DNA of 64,000 nucleotides. Source: Brugia malayi (lineage: Eukaryota > Nematoda > Chromadorea > Rhabditida > Onchocercidae). The position numbers and the translations under genes are program-made. Each line of letters opens with the position of its first letter. The first letter of the stretch is position 1. Below the pieces are notes generated by a model. The model was given only the letters and a program-made list of their open reading frames with translations, did not search any database and was not told the origin of the DNA. Shown here piece by piece: positions 1-12,068 of the stretch. The stretch spans positions 12,334,001-12,398,000 of the forward strand of contig NW_025062478.1 in assembly GCF_000002995.4 (NCBI RefSeq), given 5' to 3'.

Positions 1-2461
1 CAGACAACCGTGAAAGAACAAGCTGACTGGAAGATTCCTCCATGCATATCGAATTGGAAGAATCCAAAAGGTACTTCTTACTTTTATCAAGGGAGATATG
101 GGATGAATGTTGTCTTCTACATTTACTTTGTCCAAGCCTTTTAATTTTTTTATCAACTGACTATGATTTGAAAATGATGAAGGCAATTAAACTAGTGTGT
201 TTTTACGTTACTTTCCATGAATGGGTTTACATTTATGTCATCTCTTCCTTAATTACTTTATCTTAGGGTCTTTTCAGGATTCACCATTGCACTGGATAAA
301 CGATTGGCTGCTGATGGAAGAGGCTTACAGCAGGTTTTGACATTTACAAACGTTTTTAACACTTTTTATTTAAACAAGATGACCGTGAAACTAGTTCTTA
401 ATCATTATTTGAAGAAAAAAAAAAAAAACATGGAGATCTTTTTTAAAGGTTCATATCAATGAAAATTTTGCCAAGTTAGCGGAATCATTATATTTGGCTG
501 ATCGCACAGCTCGTGAAGCTGTTGAAACGCGTGCGCAGATGGAGCGTCGTGTCGCCCAAAACAAGAAAGCTGAGCAGGAGGAAAAGATGAGGGCTATGGC
601 TGCGAAAGCTAGGTTTGTTTTACTTTGAAACCATGATTATTAATAGAGAAATTGCTGCTCGAAATACCTACCTTTATGAAAATGCAACTTGCATTAAACT
701 TTCTAGGTGTATTATTTGATTTCTGAAATAGTTCGATTAACAGAAATAATGCAACACACTTTAATATGTTTAGATGGACTGTGCACCATTCATTTATTGA
801 TAACCCATGTTATAGGCAAGAACGTACTGTGCTGAAGAAGGTACATGAAGATGATTCAGTAAATCAAGAAGCTCGTGAACGTGATCAAATCAGGTAGATT
901 AAATGCTTTTATTGTTCTCTTGTTTACATGTTTTTTTTTTTTTTATCTTTGACGTCTTGGTTTTCAGTGTATCTGAAAATCACAGTTTTTTTTTTTTTTT
1001 ATGAGTGACTAGAACGAAATTTTAGGGAACGAAATTTGTTTAAAGAAAAAAAAATGGCACAAAATTCTGTATTGTCAAATAGAACTGTTTTTGGGGACGA
1101 AAATAACCTAAAGTGAAAAGTAGCGTATGAAACAGTTATAATTGTGATTTAGGGTTTGTCTAATTTTCCTGATTTTTTGCAGACGTGATCGCTTGGATGA
1201 GCATCGTCGTGAAAGAAATATTGCACGAAACAATCCAGATAAGTTGGATAGGTTTAAGAAAGGTCGTGAACGGGATATCAGCGAGAAAATTGCACTTGGT
1301 TTGCCTGATGCTCGAGCAAGACATCACGAAACACAGTTTGACCAGCGACTATTTGATCAGTCTAAGGTTCTTTATTATTGAAGATGTTTTGAAAATTGAT
1401 TCTTATCGTTCCTTATTTTGAATCTTTTGTTTTTGTTTTTTTTTTTTTTTTTTAAGTCATATAGAATGCAAAAAAAGTTTTATATCATTTGTGGCATCTT
1501 TTAGGGATTGGATAGTGGTGGTATTGATGATGAAACATATAGCGCGTATGATAAACCGTGGCGTGCTCAGGATAATATTCAGCAACATATTTATCGGCCA
1601 AGTAAGCTAGAGGATTTGATTCTCTTATATTTACTTTTTGTTATTTATTATTCAATGGCAGATTTAGCTAAAAAACATAAAAAGTCTGATGTTTGTGGAA
1701 TCTTAGAGATGTTATTTGCAGGCAAAAATCTTGATAAAGATCTTTACGGTGATGATTTGGATCGTATAATTAGTACTAATCGATTTGTTCCTGATAAAGG
1801 ATTTGGCGGTGCTGAACCTGGAGCAGCACGTAATGCTGGACCTGTTGAGGTTTGATTTATGGATTGCATTACTATTGTACTCTTTGTTCTCGAACAAACA
1901 ATTCTTTTTTCTCTGGAGGAGGGATAGGGGCTAATCATATCTCACGTTGCGCATAAATTGTCTTTTACTGAATCCAATCGACATAATTACAGTGTTTTTT
2001 TTTTTTCTGGAACTACTGTATACTGTTTTTAAAGTAGTTATATTTTATCTGAACAATGCAAAAGTTTGTCAAAATTAGAAACATGTTTTGCGTAACATTC
2101 TTCTTTAATCCATTTCATTTCAAATTTTAAAACACGAACCCGTCTTTTTTACTTCCATTCAAAGCCTGCAAGAAATAATGAATAAAGTTTTTAGTAAGAT
2201 CTTTTTTTTGGCAGATTTTAAATTTGGTAAGGGATAAAGGGATTCTATAGCACCACTCTTTCTTTAGTGTTGATTTCATTACTCTAAAAATTTGATTTTT
2301 GTTTACACCAATTTAATTTTCAGTTCGAAAAGGAAGAAGAAGATATCTTCGGTCTCGGCCAATTGCTGCAGTCAGCTAAGGAATCAGGTAAAGAGTTGAA
2401 AAAGAGAACAGCTGATAGCGGTGCTGATGAAGGTTCTTCGTCATCTAAGAAACGTCGGTGA
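1..2461 (+). CDS. SNW1: SNW domain protein SKIP, C-terminal part (5' end outside window)
   Basis: SKIP is a spliceosome (Prp19-associated) and transcription co-regulator protein of the nucleus. Exons read as 1-70, 278-333, 449-612, 816-893, 1183-1366, 1505-1601, 1722-1849 and 2324-2461; phases are continuous and give 304 residues to the TGA at 2459-2461. The first exon carries the SNW hallmark (IPPCISNWKNPKG), followed by LDKRLAADGRGLQ, VHINENFAKLAE, a long charged helix rich in Arg/Glu, DISEKIALGLP, FDQRLF, YRPSKNLDKDLYGDDLDR and RFVPDKGF, in the order known for the family. The tail is Lys/Ser-rich and ends SSSSKKRR. The N-terminal half of the family lies to the left of the window. The intron at 1602-1721 is in frame and stop-free. 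Identification is firm; only the missing 5' end limits the call. Confidence 0.95.
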
Positions 2462-3147
2462 ATAATTTCTGTCAATGTAAAGTTTCTTTTTTTAAAGTTT
2501 TCTTTTTAGAATGTTTTTGATTTTTCTGCTAAAGTTCAATGTATTTCCCATGTGAGATTGTAGCGATCGTACAATCACTGTTCGGAACAGCATCAGTTTG
2601 ATGGATTAGAGTGTATAATTCTCGATTTCCTTCTTTTCCTTAGGAATTTTCAAAAATTTCTCAGGTCTTGTTGTAGCCTCATTTACATCTCGCGCATATT
2701 TCAGTTAATGTAAACAAGCCACAGTACATATTTTGTTTTGTTTTTGCAATTATGTCTGTAATAGTAACGGATCCGTAAGGTTGGTTCTGTACTTTAATTG
2801 AAATTGTTTCTTATGCATAACCTCCCAACGTTAATATCGGTATCAAATGCTATGAACAGCTTCATCTTTTGTTTATATTTTTACACATTTTTTTTATGGA
2901 CATTTTATAGATAGGTTGCATGAACAAATCCAGTCAGAATGAGGGATAAATGGAATAACACAAAGGAGCCCGCAGGTTTAGCATTTCCAGCCATATTGAG
3001 TTTGTTTTTGAGGCTGTGTTAGTTCTTATATATTAAAAAATTCTCATACATCTAATTGTCACTTTTTTTTTTTTTTGAAATACTTTAGTTTTTGATTCTT
3101 GATAAGTAAAGTTTCTAAACCTCATTTCGTGCTGACTTTTGTTGTTA
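2462..3147. other. Convergent 3' intergenic region
   Basis: AT-rich sequence between the SKIP stop codon and the stop codon of the small gene on the opposite strand. It should hold both 3' UTRs. I saw no further exon with good splice sites here. An open frame continues on the minus strand to 3033, past the GTGAGT at 3227-3222; it would apply only if that last intron is retained. Confidence 0.5.
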
Positions 3148-3997
3148 TCACTGTGTTTCATGCTAATATAGATTGATGAAGCGCATTTTGACCTTTTGAA
3201 GTGAAAATTCTGCGTAGGGAAACTCACCGGTTTACTGTTTTCGCGTATTGGAATACTTCCTAATTGGATTCTTCCATCCAGATCATTTCTGTTTTTAGTT
3301 TCCGGATTTAATTCAATATCTGCTCTAGCTTGTTGCTCCTTGAGATCATGTTTTCGTTTGACTTTAAAAAAAGGGCGGATGAAAATGAAAATATTATAGC
3401 TCGAAGACAATGTGGAAGTTGTTAGTCATCTTCATACACGATTGTAATGAAAGCTTATGCTTTACTTTATGCTCTGATTTGTGCTGTAATGAATTTATAT
3501 TTTGGAGGATTGGTGAGCTGAGAATAGTTTTATACTTTTTAGACTCTGAATTGCACTTTTTGAGCAGAACTAAATGCAGAGGTAAACTCACTTTTTATGC
3601 CTTTAACTGGAAATGCAATTGTACTCCTCATTCCGTAATACGTGTCTGCTTCTTTTGTGCTTGGATCCTGCATTTTTGAAAATGTCTTCGAAAAACGAAA
3701 GCAGTCAATACAATCAGCAATAAATCACGGCAGTATTTGTTATTTGTCATTTTAAGAACATTTGAGGTGTACTTTGAGAATCAGTGATTGAAAAGCGGTA
3801 CAAATGAAATATATTGTCTTTATTTTGAGGGAAAACAGATTTAGTACCACAAATTCAGGTAAATGCCCTGGCTTGTATGGACGTTTGGATTTCCTTACTG
3901 CACAAGATAATAATACACTGGCAATGGTAATACTACCAGTAATACTTGTAATGAATGTTGTCGTCACTGGTATTGTAGTGGTGAACCACAAATACAT
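3148..3997 (-). CDS. Orphan small single-pass membrane protein
   Basis: I do not recognise this protein. Exons read on the minus strand as 3997-3848, 3667-3592, 3361-3228 and 3162-3148, all with GT-AG introns and matching phases (375 nt, 124 residues). Residues about 5-34 form a Thr/Ile/Val-rich hydrophobic segment ending LLSCAV, immediately followed by the basic stop-transfer stretch RKSKRPYKP. The remaining ~85 residues are polar (STKEADTYYG, KRKHDLKEQQARADIELNP, LDGRIQLGSIPIRE), which suggests a short outside or luminal N-terminus and a cytosolic tail, although topology is inferred. A TTTCTAG acceptor lies 13 nt before the ATG. Introns 2 and 3 use strong GTGAGT donors. The first donor (GTACTA) is weaker, and the last 4-codon exon is the least certain part; without that splice the frame runs to 3033. 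Confidence 0.5.
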
Positions 3998-5077
3998 TTG
4001 TTTAGGAATGCTAGAAATTCTTGCATTGAAAATCAGATATGTGGTGTAGATTCTCTCCATACTATCATCAAATGGTATTCCATTACTTCAGCTTAGCTTA
4101 TAGCAATTGGAGAGCTAATAAATTTGCTTGGAACTAGAAGTTCTGAAAGTTTACTTGCTCATTTGATAGTTCATATTTTGGATAAATCATAAAAAACTTT
4201 TCAACAATACCTTAAAGAAATTCCATGAACAGTAGTATCTTGAAGAAAAGAGAAGGGATATTTTTTTAACGTAGATCGTCCTGTATTGCTTTGATAGAAA
4301 ATGGAGCATTCTTGAGTGGGAACTTCTTTTTACTTGCTTTTTACGAATGATATGCAAATTTCAGGAGGTAGAGTTGTCCCATACCTGCATAAATGATTGA
4401 TCATTTATGAGAAAGGAAGCTATCGTGAAGAATACTGTTGATATATGTGTCCACTTGTAATATAAAAATAGGGAACAAAAAAAAAAAAAATTAGCCAAGA
4501 ATGAATAGGCTCAGTATCTGCGGCTTGTTATTAAAGCTAGGAACATAGCAGTGGAAACTCCAACGTAACAGCAATAAGTTTAAGTTGAATTTAACTTAAA
4601 TTTTAAGTTTGCATTTAAAAACAAAAGTCCTCCACCTAATCTAAACGTTCTGTCTGTAATGTCAGACTCTACGAAAGAATGGGATGGCGCGAGCTACAGA
4701 GGTTGCACAGTGTACCCTACGCTCGGCGTAGAAAATTTGATTCAAAATTTTGTGTTTTGGCTTGCGGTAAATTAGATTGGGGATGGGAACTTCTCGTTAA
4801 TCATTAATTGTTAGTCTGACTGACTTTTCTTTTTCCGGATAATTATTACGGTTCCTGTCATGAAGATGTAGAACATAGCTTTGTCGGAAGTATTATATAT
4901 TTATAGGAAACCTTTGACACATCCATTCATATTTTGATCATTGATAGAGAGAAAACTTTTAAATGATTGGAATCATTAAAATAAGCAAATGAACAAATCA
5001 TTATAATTGTGATAGTCTAATTTTGCTTGCAACTGGATTATTTCTTCATATTTCTGTTATCTTCTGTTTGTATATGT

Positions 5078-5109
<32 letters not shown>

Positions 5110-5286
5110 CTACCTAATAGTAACAGTCCGCATACTTTTCAGGAAATTTCATGGTTTAAACGAGTACAATTTGATCTTTCCCATTGTAGTTTTTTTTCAA
5201 ATTATTTTCTTAAATTATTCTTTATGCAATTGTATTTTAAAGAATTCAGATTTTTTTTTAGTTCTTGATATTACCAACTGTTATGG
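3998..5286. other. Divergent intergenic region before RMI1
   Basis: AT-rich sequence between the ATG of the minus-strand membrane protein and the ATG of RMI1. It should contain both promoters. It includes a 27-nt T run near 5083-5109 and a 38-codon open frame on the plus strand starting at 4659, which has no supporting splice partner. No gene is called. Confidence 0.4.
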
Positions 5287-5287
5287 A
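5261..5287 (+). promoter_or_regulatory. Candidate spliced-leader acceptor of RMI1
   Basis: A T-run ending in TTTTAG has its G at 5261, with only 25 nt before the chosen ATG. Nematode mRNAs are often trans-spliced at such sites, and it supports ATG 5287 as the start. It could also be the acceptor of a 5' UTR cis-intron. Confidence 0.45.
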
Positions 5288-8200
5288 TGGACATCGAGAT
5301 CATCAAGGATTTTTTTAGTGAGAAGCTGAATGTTACATTACATGAAGAATGGTTAACCGAAGTGATGAAATACCTCTACTCCTTAGTAAGTACTTTATGA
5401 TAAATCACTGGTAATGTCTTTTACAAATTTAAGTTCAGTATGCCTTCCTCCTAATGTTGGTCGTTTAGAGGAAACATAAAGTAATTTTGGAAGGATAAAG
5501 TTTGTGTATGATTGACAAACAGACAAAGTTAAAAATAAATTAAACAAGCGAAAGAAGTTATTTTTGTTCTTAGAACATTTTTCTTTCTTCTATTTTTCTA
5601 AGTTTCTTTGTTACGGATCGTTACTTTATCAAAATATGTAACTTTTTTTTTTTTTTTTCACTTCAAAAAGTTGCTAAATTTTTCAGGGATTTAGCAGTAA
5701 TTCCTTATTATCATCTGTTTATGAACAGTGGCTTTACACCAACCTCAAAATATCCACAAAACCACTGTTGTCTTTATCAGCTGACAATTGTTCCAAGCGA
5801 ATGATGCTTGGAGGTAACACTGTGGTACAGGTATGATTTATTTTACTTTTTTTTTTTTTTGAAACAGATGACATATGTATTAAGACAGCATAATTCTAGT
5901 AGCAAATTTAATACAAATCTTACCTCATTATAATTTTGTTTGTTTTTAATATATTATTGAAATTTTCTTTTCTTTACAGCTTGAGTGTTATTTTCATTTT
6001 AGGTGAATTCGGTTGTTGATATCGGCACATCAATGTATTCCCAGTACAGGAATTTAACAAATAAATTTGAGGATAATTCTGGTTTTCAACTGAAAATGGA
6101 AGAAAATGAAACAAACACTGATCCATTTGTGATCTTTTTTTTCAAATTATATAACATATAAATATGCGAAAATGAGGATACTATTGAGTTATTCATCAAC
6201 ACTTTGAGTCTGTTTAATTAATTTTGACTTACTATCTAATAGATCACAATTTCTTTATTTGGTGGTTCAACTGAAAGATCTTCATTTCTTTTAGCAAAAT
6301 GCGAAGCGTATGCTTTCAATGGAAGTGACGGACGGTCAGTTATCAATGAAGGCCGTGGAATATAGTATGCTAAGTGCTCTTTCTCTTCTGACATGTCCAG
6401 GGTGTAAGGTAGATTTTGTTTTTGATTGTAGATTATAGAAATTAGTATTAACTGTTGCGAAGTTTTTTCGTCCTTATATTTCTTTTCTTCAGGTATTTCT
6501 ATAATTGACGAACTTTTTCATATATTTATGTATAATTATGTTAAAATTAGCAGGTGATAAAAAACTCTTCCTAATTCCATGATAAATATCATTTCTGTTA
6601 TTTTATTTTAGATTCTGTTAACAAACAATGTATGCATTCGACGTGGTATTTTATTGCTTACTGAATTGAACTGTATAGTATTAGGCGGTGATGACGAATC
6701 GCTCATGAAAACTGGTCGTCCAGTTGAAATAATAATGAAGCATTTGAATATTAATGTTCCTCTGCAAAGACAAAGCTTCATAACTTTAACCAATGCGCAA
6801 AAGAAAATTAATGAGTTAGTGCACCTTAGCATTTCATTTTCATTGAAGTCGAAATCTATATCTAATCCAAAAAATATCAGGTTATGCACATTTCCGATTT
6901 TGTCAAAAGACTTAGAAGTACTCAGTCATAAGGACGTCATATATCATAACGGTTGGATGCTGTATGTTCGTATGTTTTGTTGTACTGTTTTTCTGGAAGT
7001 CACTTTTAGGGATGTAAAAAGCACTGTAGTAAAATTTTTAATATCTTTACTTCTCGTTCAATTCTGTTCATTCTTTTTCATTCTTTTTTCATTTATTTTA
7101 CAAGAATTTTCTGATCTTAAATATGAATTTATTAAGAATCAAACGTTCGCTAAAGCATGTATCAGATTCCTAAAAGAACAAATGAATTTATTTTTGGAAG
7201 TGAAACTCAATGATGCTTAAAATTTGTCAAACAAATAGTTTTTCCTTGCTTTTCCCAATCATCATTCAAGCTATATTTGTGATGTCGACTGATTAAGGAT
7301 GGTCACTCACTGGACCATTTTAGAAGAAAAGAACAGGAATAACTTTATAAATTGTTAAGTATTAGTTAGTGAAAAGGAAATAATTGCAGTAACGATATTC
7401 CAAATGCAAACAGTATCCTTTCTCAACCGAATATCAAACCTACAATGCAGGTGAAGCCACTTTCGGGTAAAAAATCGTAAGTTAATTTGCGGTTTTTAGT
7501 GACTTTAGTTTTTGTAAACTCTTCAGTCTTATTTTGTGATAGTCATTTGCTACTTTTTCTGATTTTCCTTCTTTTTTTACACTTTTCTGCAATATCTTCC
7601 TTTCTTTGTTTGTCTCTTTGTTTATTCCGCTCAAATATGGTTTATTTATGCCTTATCATATTCAAATAAAGTTGGTGAATGGCAAAATCCATTCGTTCAA
7701 ACCTTGATTTCTGGGACAAGTTAGGTTTTAGAATAAGACAATCAAATGCTTAAACAAGAATGAAAAATTCTAAATCACAATATAGCATCAATTTTTTGTC
7801 TTGCTGAGTGCTTTCACATTTAGGATTATAAATAAACAAAATTTTATATCATTGCAGGTCTTTAGAAATAGCAAAACGAAAAGTGATATCTGCGAATGAA
7901 ACTGCGCGAATTGAACAATCAATGAACAACATTAGGGTAATCAATAAATTTTGTTACTTAACTTTTGCTTGGATAAATTAGTTGATTAAAAATTTTTCAT
8001 GTCTTATTTGCATCATTTCAGCAGCAAATAAATGTTTCACTGAATGGAAGTCCGAGTAGTTCGGGTGGTAAGGCGTCATTCACTGCATCAGCATCAAAGC
8101 GCTCAGAAGATTCGTTATTACATGGTGCAGTTGCTAAACGCATAAAAATGTATGCTAAGAATTTCCATCATTAAAATTATTAAAGTTTTTACGTCACTTA

Positions 8201-10080
8201 ATTACTTATATATCTCGACTCAAAAAAATTTTGTATGCGGCTTTATTAGAGACAATAAACAAGGAAAATAATTAAATAAGAGACAAATAAAAAGAATCTA
8301 TCATTGTTTCTCTACATATTTTTTAACAATCAAATTTTTTGATTAAATTTATTCACCTATACTAAGGCTTGAAGTCTGATGCTAGATTTTCTGAATGAAA
8401 AAGTGTATATTACTCGATCTTCCTCATATTATCTTGCTCTTATAAAAATAGACTGCTATTCTCGGGATCTCATATTTCTTGTCAAATAAGTTTGTTTTTT
8501 CCATTCGTGAGTTTTACAGAGAATTAGCTGAAGATGACGCTGATATTATCTTGCTCGAAACGCCGACAACCATAAAACAGGAACTGAATAAAGAAGGTAT
8601 TCTCCTGTTGCTTAAAAATTTTTTGTGGATTAATGATCTGATGGTTTTGGTGTTTGAAAAGAGAGACTAAATTTTTGTATCTCTGAGTAATTTTAATTTT
8701 TTTTTTATTATCGTGTGTACATCCGAAGATATGTATTTTACTTAGACACGCACTTACTGCTTTGTCTAGTGATTTGGAAGACTTATTTTTTTTCTGATTT
8801 AGATGTTTTGAACTGCTCATACGTCAAGACTAATATCGCTTTTGCAGATAATCCGAGAAAAACTAATCTAACTGCGACACCTAAATCAGCTAATAATCCA
8901 ATTATTGCTGCTTATAAAAGACTTGGAGTTGAATCAATTGCGGCAGCATTACGGTCCATGCGATATGCTGTTGGACCGAGGCGTAAAATATTGGCTGTAA
9001 GCAAATTGATTATCCATAAATTTGTCCCAACTTCATCATTTTTAGTGCATGATCAAAATGAATGATAAAGAGCTTAGTGCACAGCATTTAGGTTTGTCTG
9101 ACTGTTTGATTATGGTGTCTGATTCGGATTGCACAATAGTAGTAGAGATTGTTCCAAATTTCATGCCACACATTTTGAATGCTCATAAATTATTATGAAC
9201 CTAAAATATTTTGAATTGCTTGACTTCAACCAATAAATAGATTAAATGAATTTGTTTAAGTTGAAAAAATTTTCTAAAGTCATGACGAATTGTACAAATA
9301 TCTTTTTTTTTTTTTTTTTTAGCGTTAACTGTATGTGCTCCATTGATACTTTCTTCTCTTTCCAGGCTTTAATGGAAACAAAGCCGTTAGAGCCATTACA
9401 TATAAACAATGATGGATTATGGGCACTAACTGTGGCGCTGAGTGACGAAAGTTATGAGTGCTTAACGTGTTTCGTTTCACATAAATTTCTTGTAGAACTA
9501 ATTGGTTGGACTCCGGAAGAGGCACTTGTCAGTTTTTTTCAAAGTTTTAGATATTTTTATTTATCTTTCACATTGGAAAGCTTATTTTATCTTGAAGTTT
9601 AACCGATATATCTACTTTTTTATACGTTCTCTCTCATTTTCACTAATCATTTGAATTGGTTTTGATCAAAGTTACAGGAATGATTTCATTTTGGTCAATA
9701 TTTCCTTTATTGAACTGTTAGATTTATTCTTTCTTGTTTTTTATTAGAAAATTTTTGCTTAACCAAATCAAATGCAGTTCGCATTTTGTTACTTTCTTTC
9801 TGCCTTATTCAGCCTTTTTGTATGAGTGTATCAGATTTCTCAAATAGAATTGGTGTTTCAAGTGTAAATTTCGAATGCATCAGGCAATTTTTTCCAGGAT
9901 GCTCGTGCAAGTAAGGATCCAGCACGGCGAAAAGAAGGTACATTGCGAACAAGAAGTGCTGGCCAGTCGATGCGTAGGTTAGATTTAATCTGGGAAGTTG
10001 AATTCTTTCCACCCGGTGGTTCTACACCTATAATTCACAAAATTGATACATACGCTCAAAAATTTGGATTGATTCGATAG
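5287..10080 (+). CDS. RMI1: RecQ-mediated genome instability protein 1 (RMI1) homologue
   Basis: RMI1 bridges BLM-type helicase and topoisomerase III-alpha in the nuclear complex that dissolves double Holliday junctions. Exons: 5287-5385, 5687-5830, 6003-6128, 6295-6408, 6612-6880, 7390-7476, 7858-7936, 8022-8149, 8520-8596, 8848-8996, 9366-9527, 9898-10080; 1617 nt, 538 residues. Residues 1-80 resemble the helical N-terminus (WLTEVMKYLYS; VYEQWLYTNL). Residues about 125-215 form OB1: SMEVTDGQLSMKAVEYS, then RRGILLLTELNCIVLGGDDE, the typical GxLLLxxxNxxVLGG strand. A Ser/Lys-rich linker follows. Residues about 425-538 match the second OB fold (LWALTVALSDESYE; FLVELIGWTPEEA). TDRD3 shares OB1 but lacks OB2, so RMI1 is preferred. 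The exon at 6612 stays open to 7220, an alternative end that would give an OB1-only product. Confidence 0.85.
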
Positions 10081-12068
10081 CTTCTGGAAAACAGTAGATA
10101 GTTAGATTTCGATCTACAACAGAGTAGCGGAAATCTTTCAACCAGATGAACGATTGCGAATTTTTATAAGTAAATCCATCCGAATTTTTGTTCTAATCTT
10201 TTGCTAAATTGATATTTTGAATATCAGTGATCGATCTCTAAATGTTCTTGCCAAATTATGTTTTCAATTTATCATTGTTTTGCGTGAAATGTATTTTTGA
10301 TGCGGTGAATCTTTTTTTAATCTTGTTACCACCCTCTTTCTTTCGCATATCAGTTGAAAGTTACTTATAAAAAATCACTGTTCTAAGTCTTCCTTTCATC
10401 TGTCTTGGAGGTAGCAAATATCATCTTTTCTATTTTGAAAGAGAACTGAAGTACTTTTTGGAGAATTTCAGATATTTTTTATTTTTTCCCACTCCTTTGT
10501 GGAGTTTCATATTATTAAAACTATTATTTTTTCTTTTTTTGCTACCTCGCGGAAGAAAAAAACAGTAACTGATCTCGGCGAAGTACTTATTACTAACGAG
10601 ATAAATTAACAAATAATTGAACAACATTGCATTGCTCAACAGCACTTTGAGTTGATTTGAATTTTATGACTAATTTTACTCTACGAGAAAAAAGCTGCAA
10701 AAGTTATTCAATTTACTTTGAGCAAACAAAGCAGATTTATTTAAGGTTTAGAAAGTTTGAATTTGAAAATAAGCATTATTTATTAATAATTTGCCGGTTT
10801 TTATTGTTCATAATTATAATTATACTCTTGCTACAACGACCCACTTAGTATTTATTCTCTAGGTAAGTGTTTTAATCAAATAATAATGCTTTATCAAAGA
10901 AGTATTTGAATCGAGGATGTTTATATGTTTCTTAAATCCTTTTTAATGTATTTTTCATAGTTTTAAAAAATTTTTCGTTTAAAATCTACTTTTGTAAAAA
11001 AATAGTGGAATGTGACATCACTTTTTTGCCTTAGCATATGCTTTAAAATGCAACAGTAATATTTCACAATCGGTGTTGTTGTGTTTTCAAAATAATCGTC
11101 CAAAAACTTTAGTTCATGAAGTGTTTTTGAATCAGGGTAATGTTAAAACTATTTTGTATGAATGATTCAGCCGTTATTTCTATGTGAAAATAATTCAGTT
11201 TTGTTGAAGCGAAAGCTATTGATATGTCACATTTTCATGAGCAGCGAAAGACACATCTTAGTCAGATAATATTAGTTTTTAAGTAAACTGCAACTTTAGA
11301 ATTTCTATAGATAAATATTGCTATAAAAATTTTTTAAACAGACATTTCAAATTTTTAAAAATTCGAATCGATGACTTTGATTTGTTGTTACTAACACTCC
11401 GATTCATTCAAGAATTTTTGCATAACTTTATGTGATCATTGTAATATTTTTGTTGAGGTTTTTATCTTAAATGTATGAATACAACAATTTCAAATTAGAT
11501 ATCAGTGATATGTTATCCATTATGAGACACACAGTCCAATAATTATTTCGAAATGTTAACCCTATTTTTAGTATTCAAATCTATCTGAAGTTATTGTATT
11601 CTTAATTAAAATTTTAATTTTATTCAGTCATGCTATGACTTTTTTTTAAAAGGTTGACTAAAGCTCAATTTTGAATGTAATCATGAGCACAAGAAATGGT
11701 GCAATTTCAACAATCAGTCGTTGCAACTTGGGAGAATTCTTCTATGGTGCATTTTTTTTTTGCATTTTTCCTTCAAATTAGAAAATCCAAAAAAAAGGTC
11801 TTTTTTGAATCACTATTGCATCAATTTAATTTTAGTGATAACCTTTTATTCTTTTATGTTCAGAGAAAAATTCCTGTAGTTTGAATATTCTACACGGATT
11901 TTTGGAATTTCCTTTTTCAATTGATTTTTTTTTTTTTTTTTTTTAGCCAGAAATTCTCGTATATATCATGTCATTAATTTAAGTAGTAACCAGGTAATTG
12001 TCAAGTTTTTTATAAAAATCAGGAGTAGAATGACCTTCATTTCATTATACAACAGTAAGTCATAGTCT
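10081..12068. other. Convergent intergenic region, RMI1 and pseudokinase 3' ends
   Basis: About 2 kb of AT-rich DNA between the RMI1 stop and the stop of the minus-strand kinase-like gene. It should contain both 3' UTRs. The short open frames here (10430-10645, 10657-10848, 11696-11884) have no family similarity or splice continuity. Poly-T and poly-A runs lie near 11925-11944 and 12240-12257. Confidence 0.45.

Noticed and set aside
4659..4775. Plus-strand 38-codon open frame starting MSDSTKEWDG
   Set aside because: Looks codon-like and less AT-rich, but ends in a stop with no usable donor and has no partner exon; too short to call.
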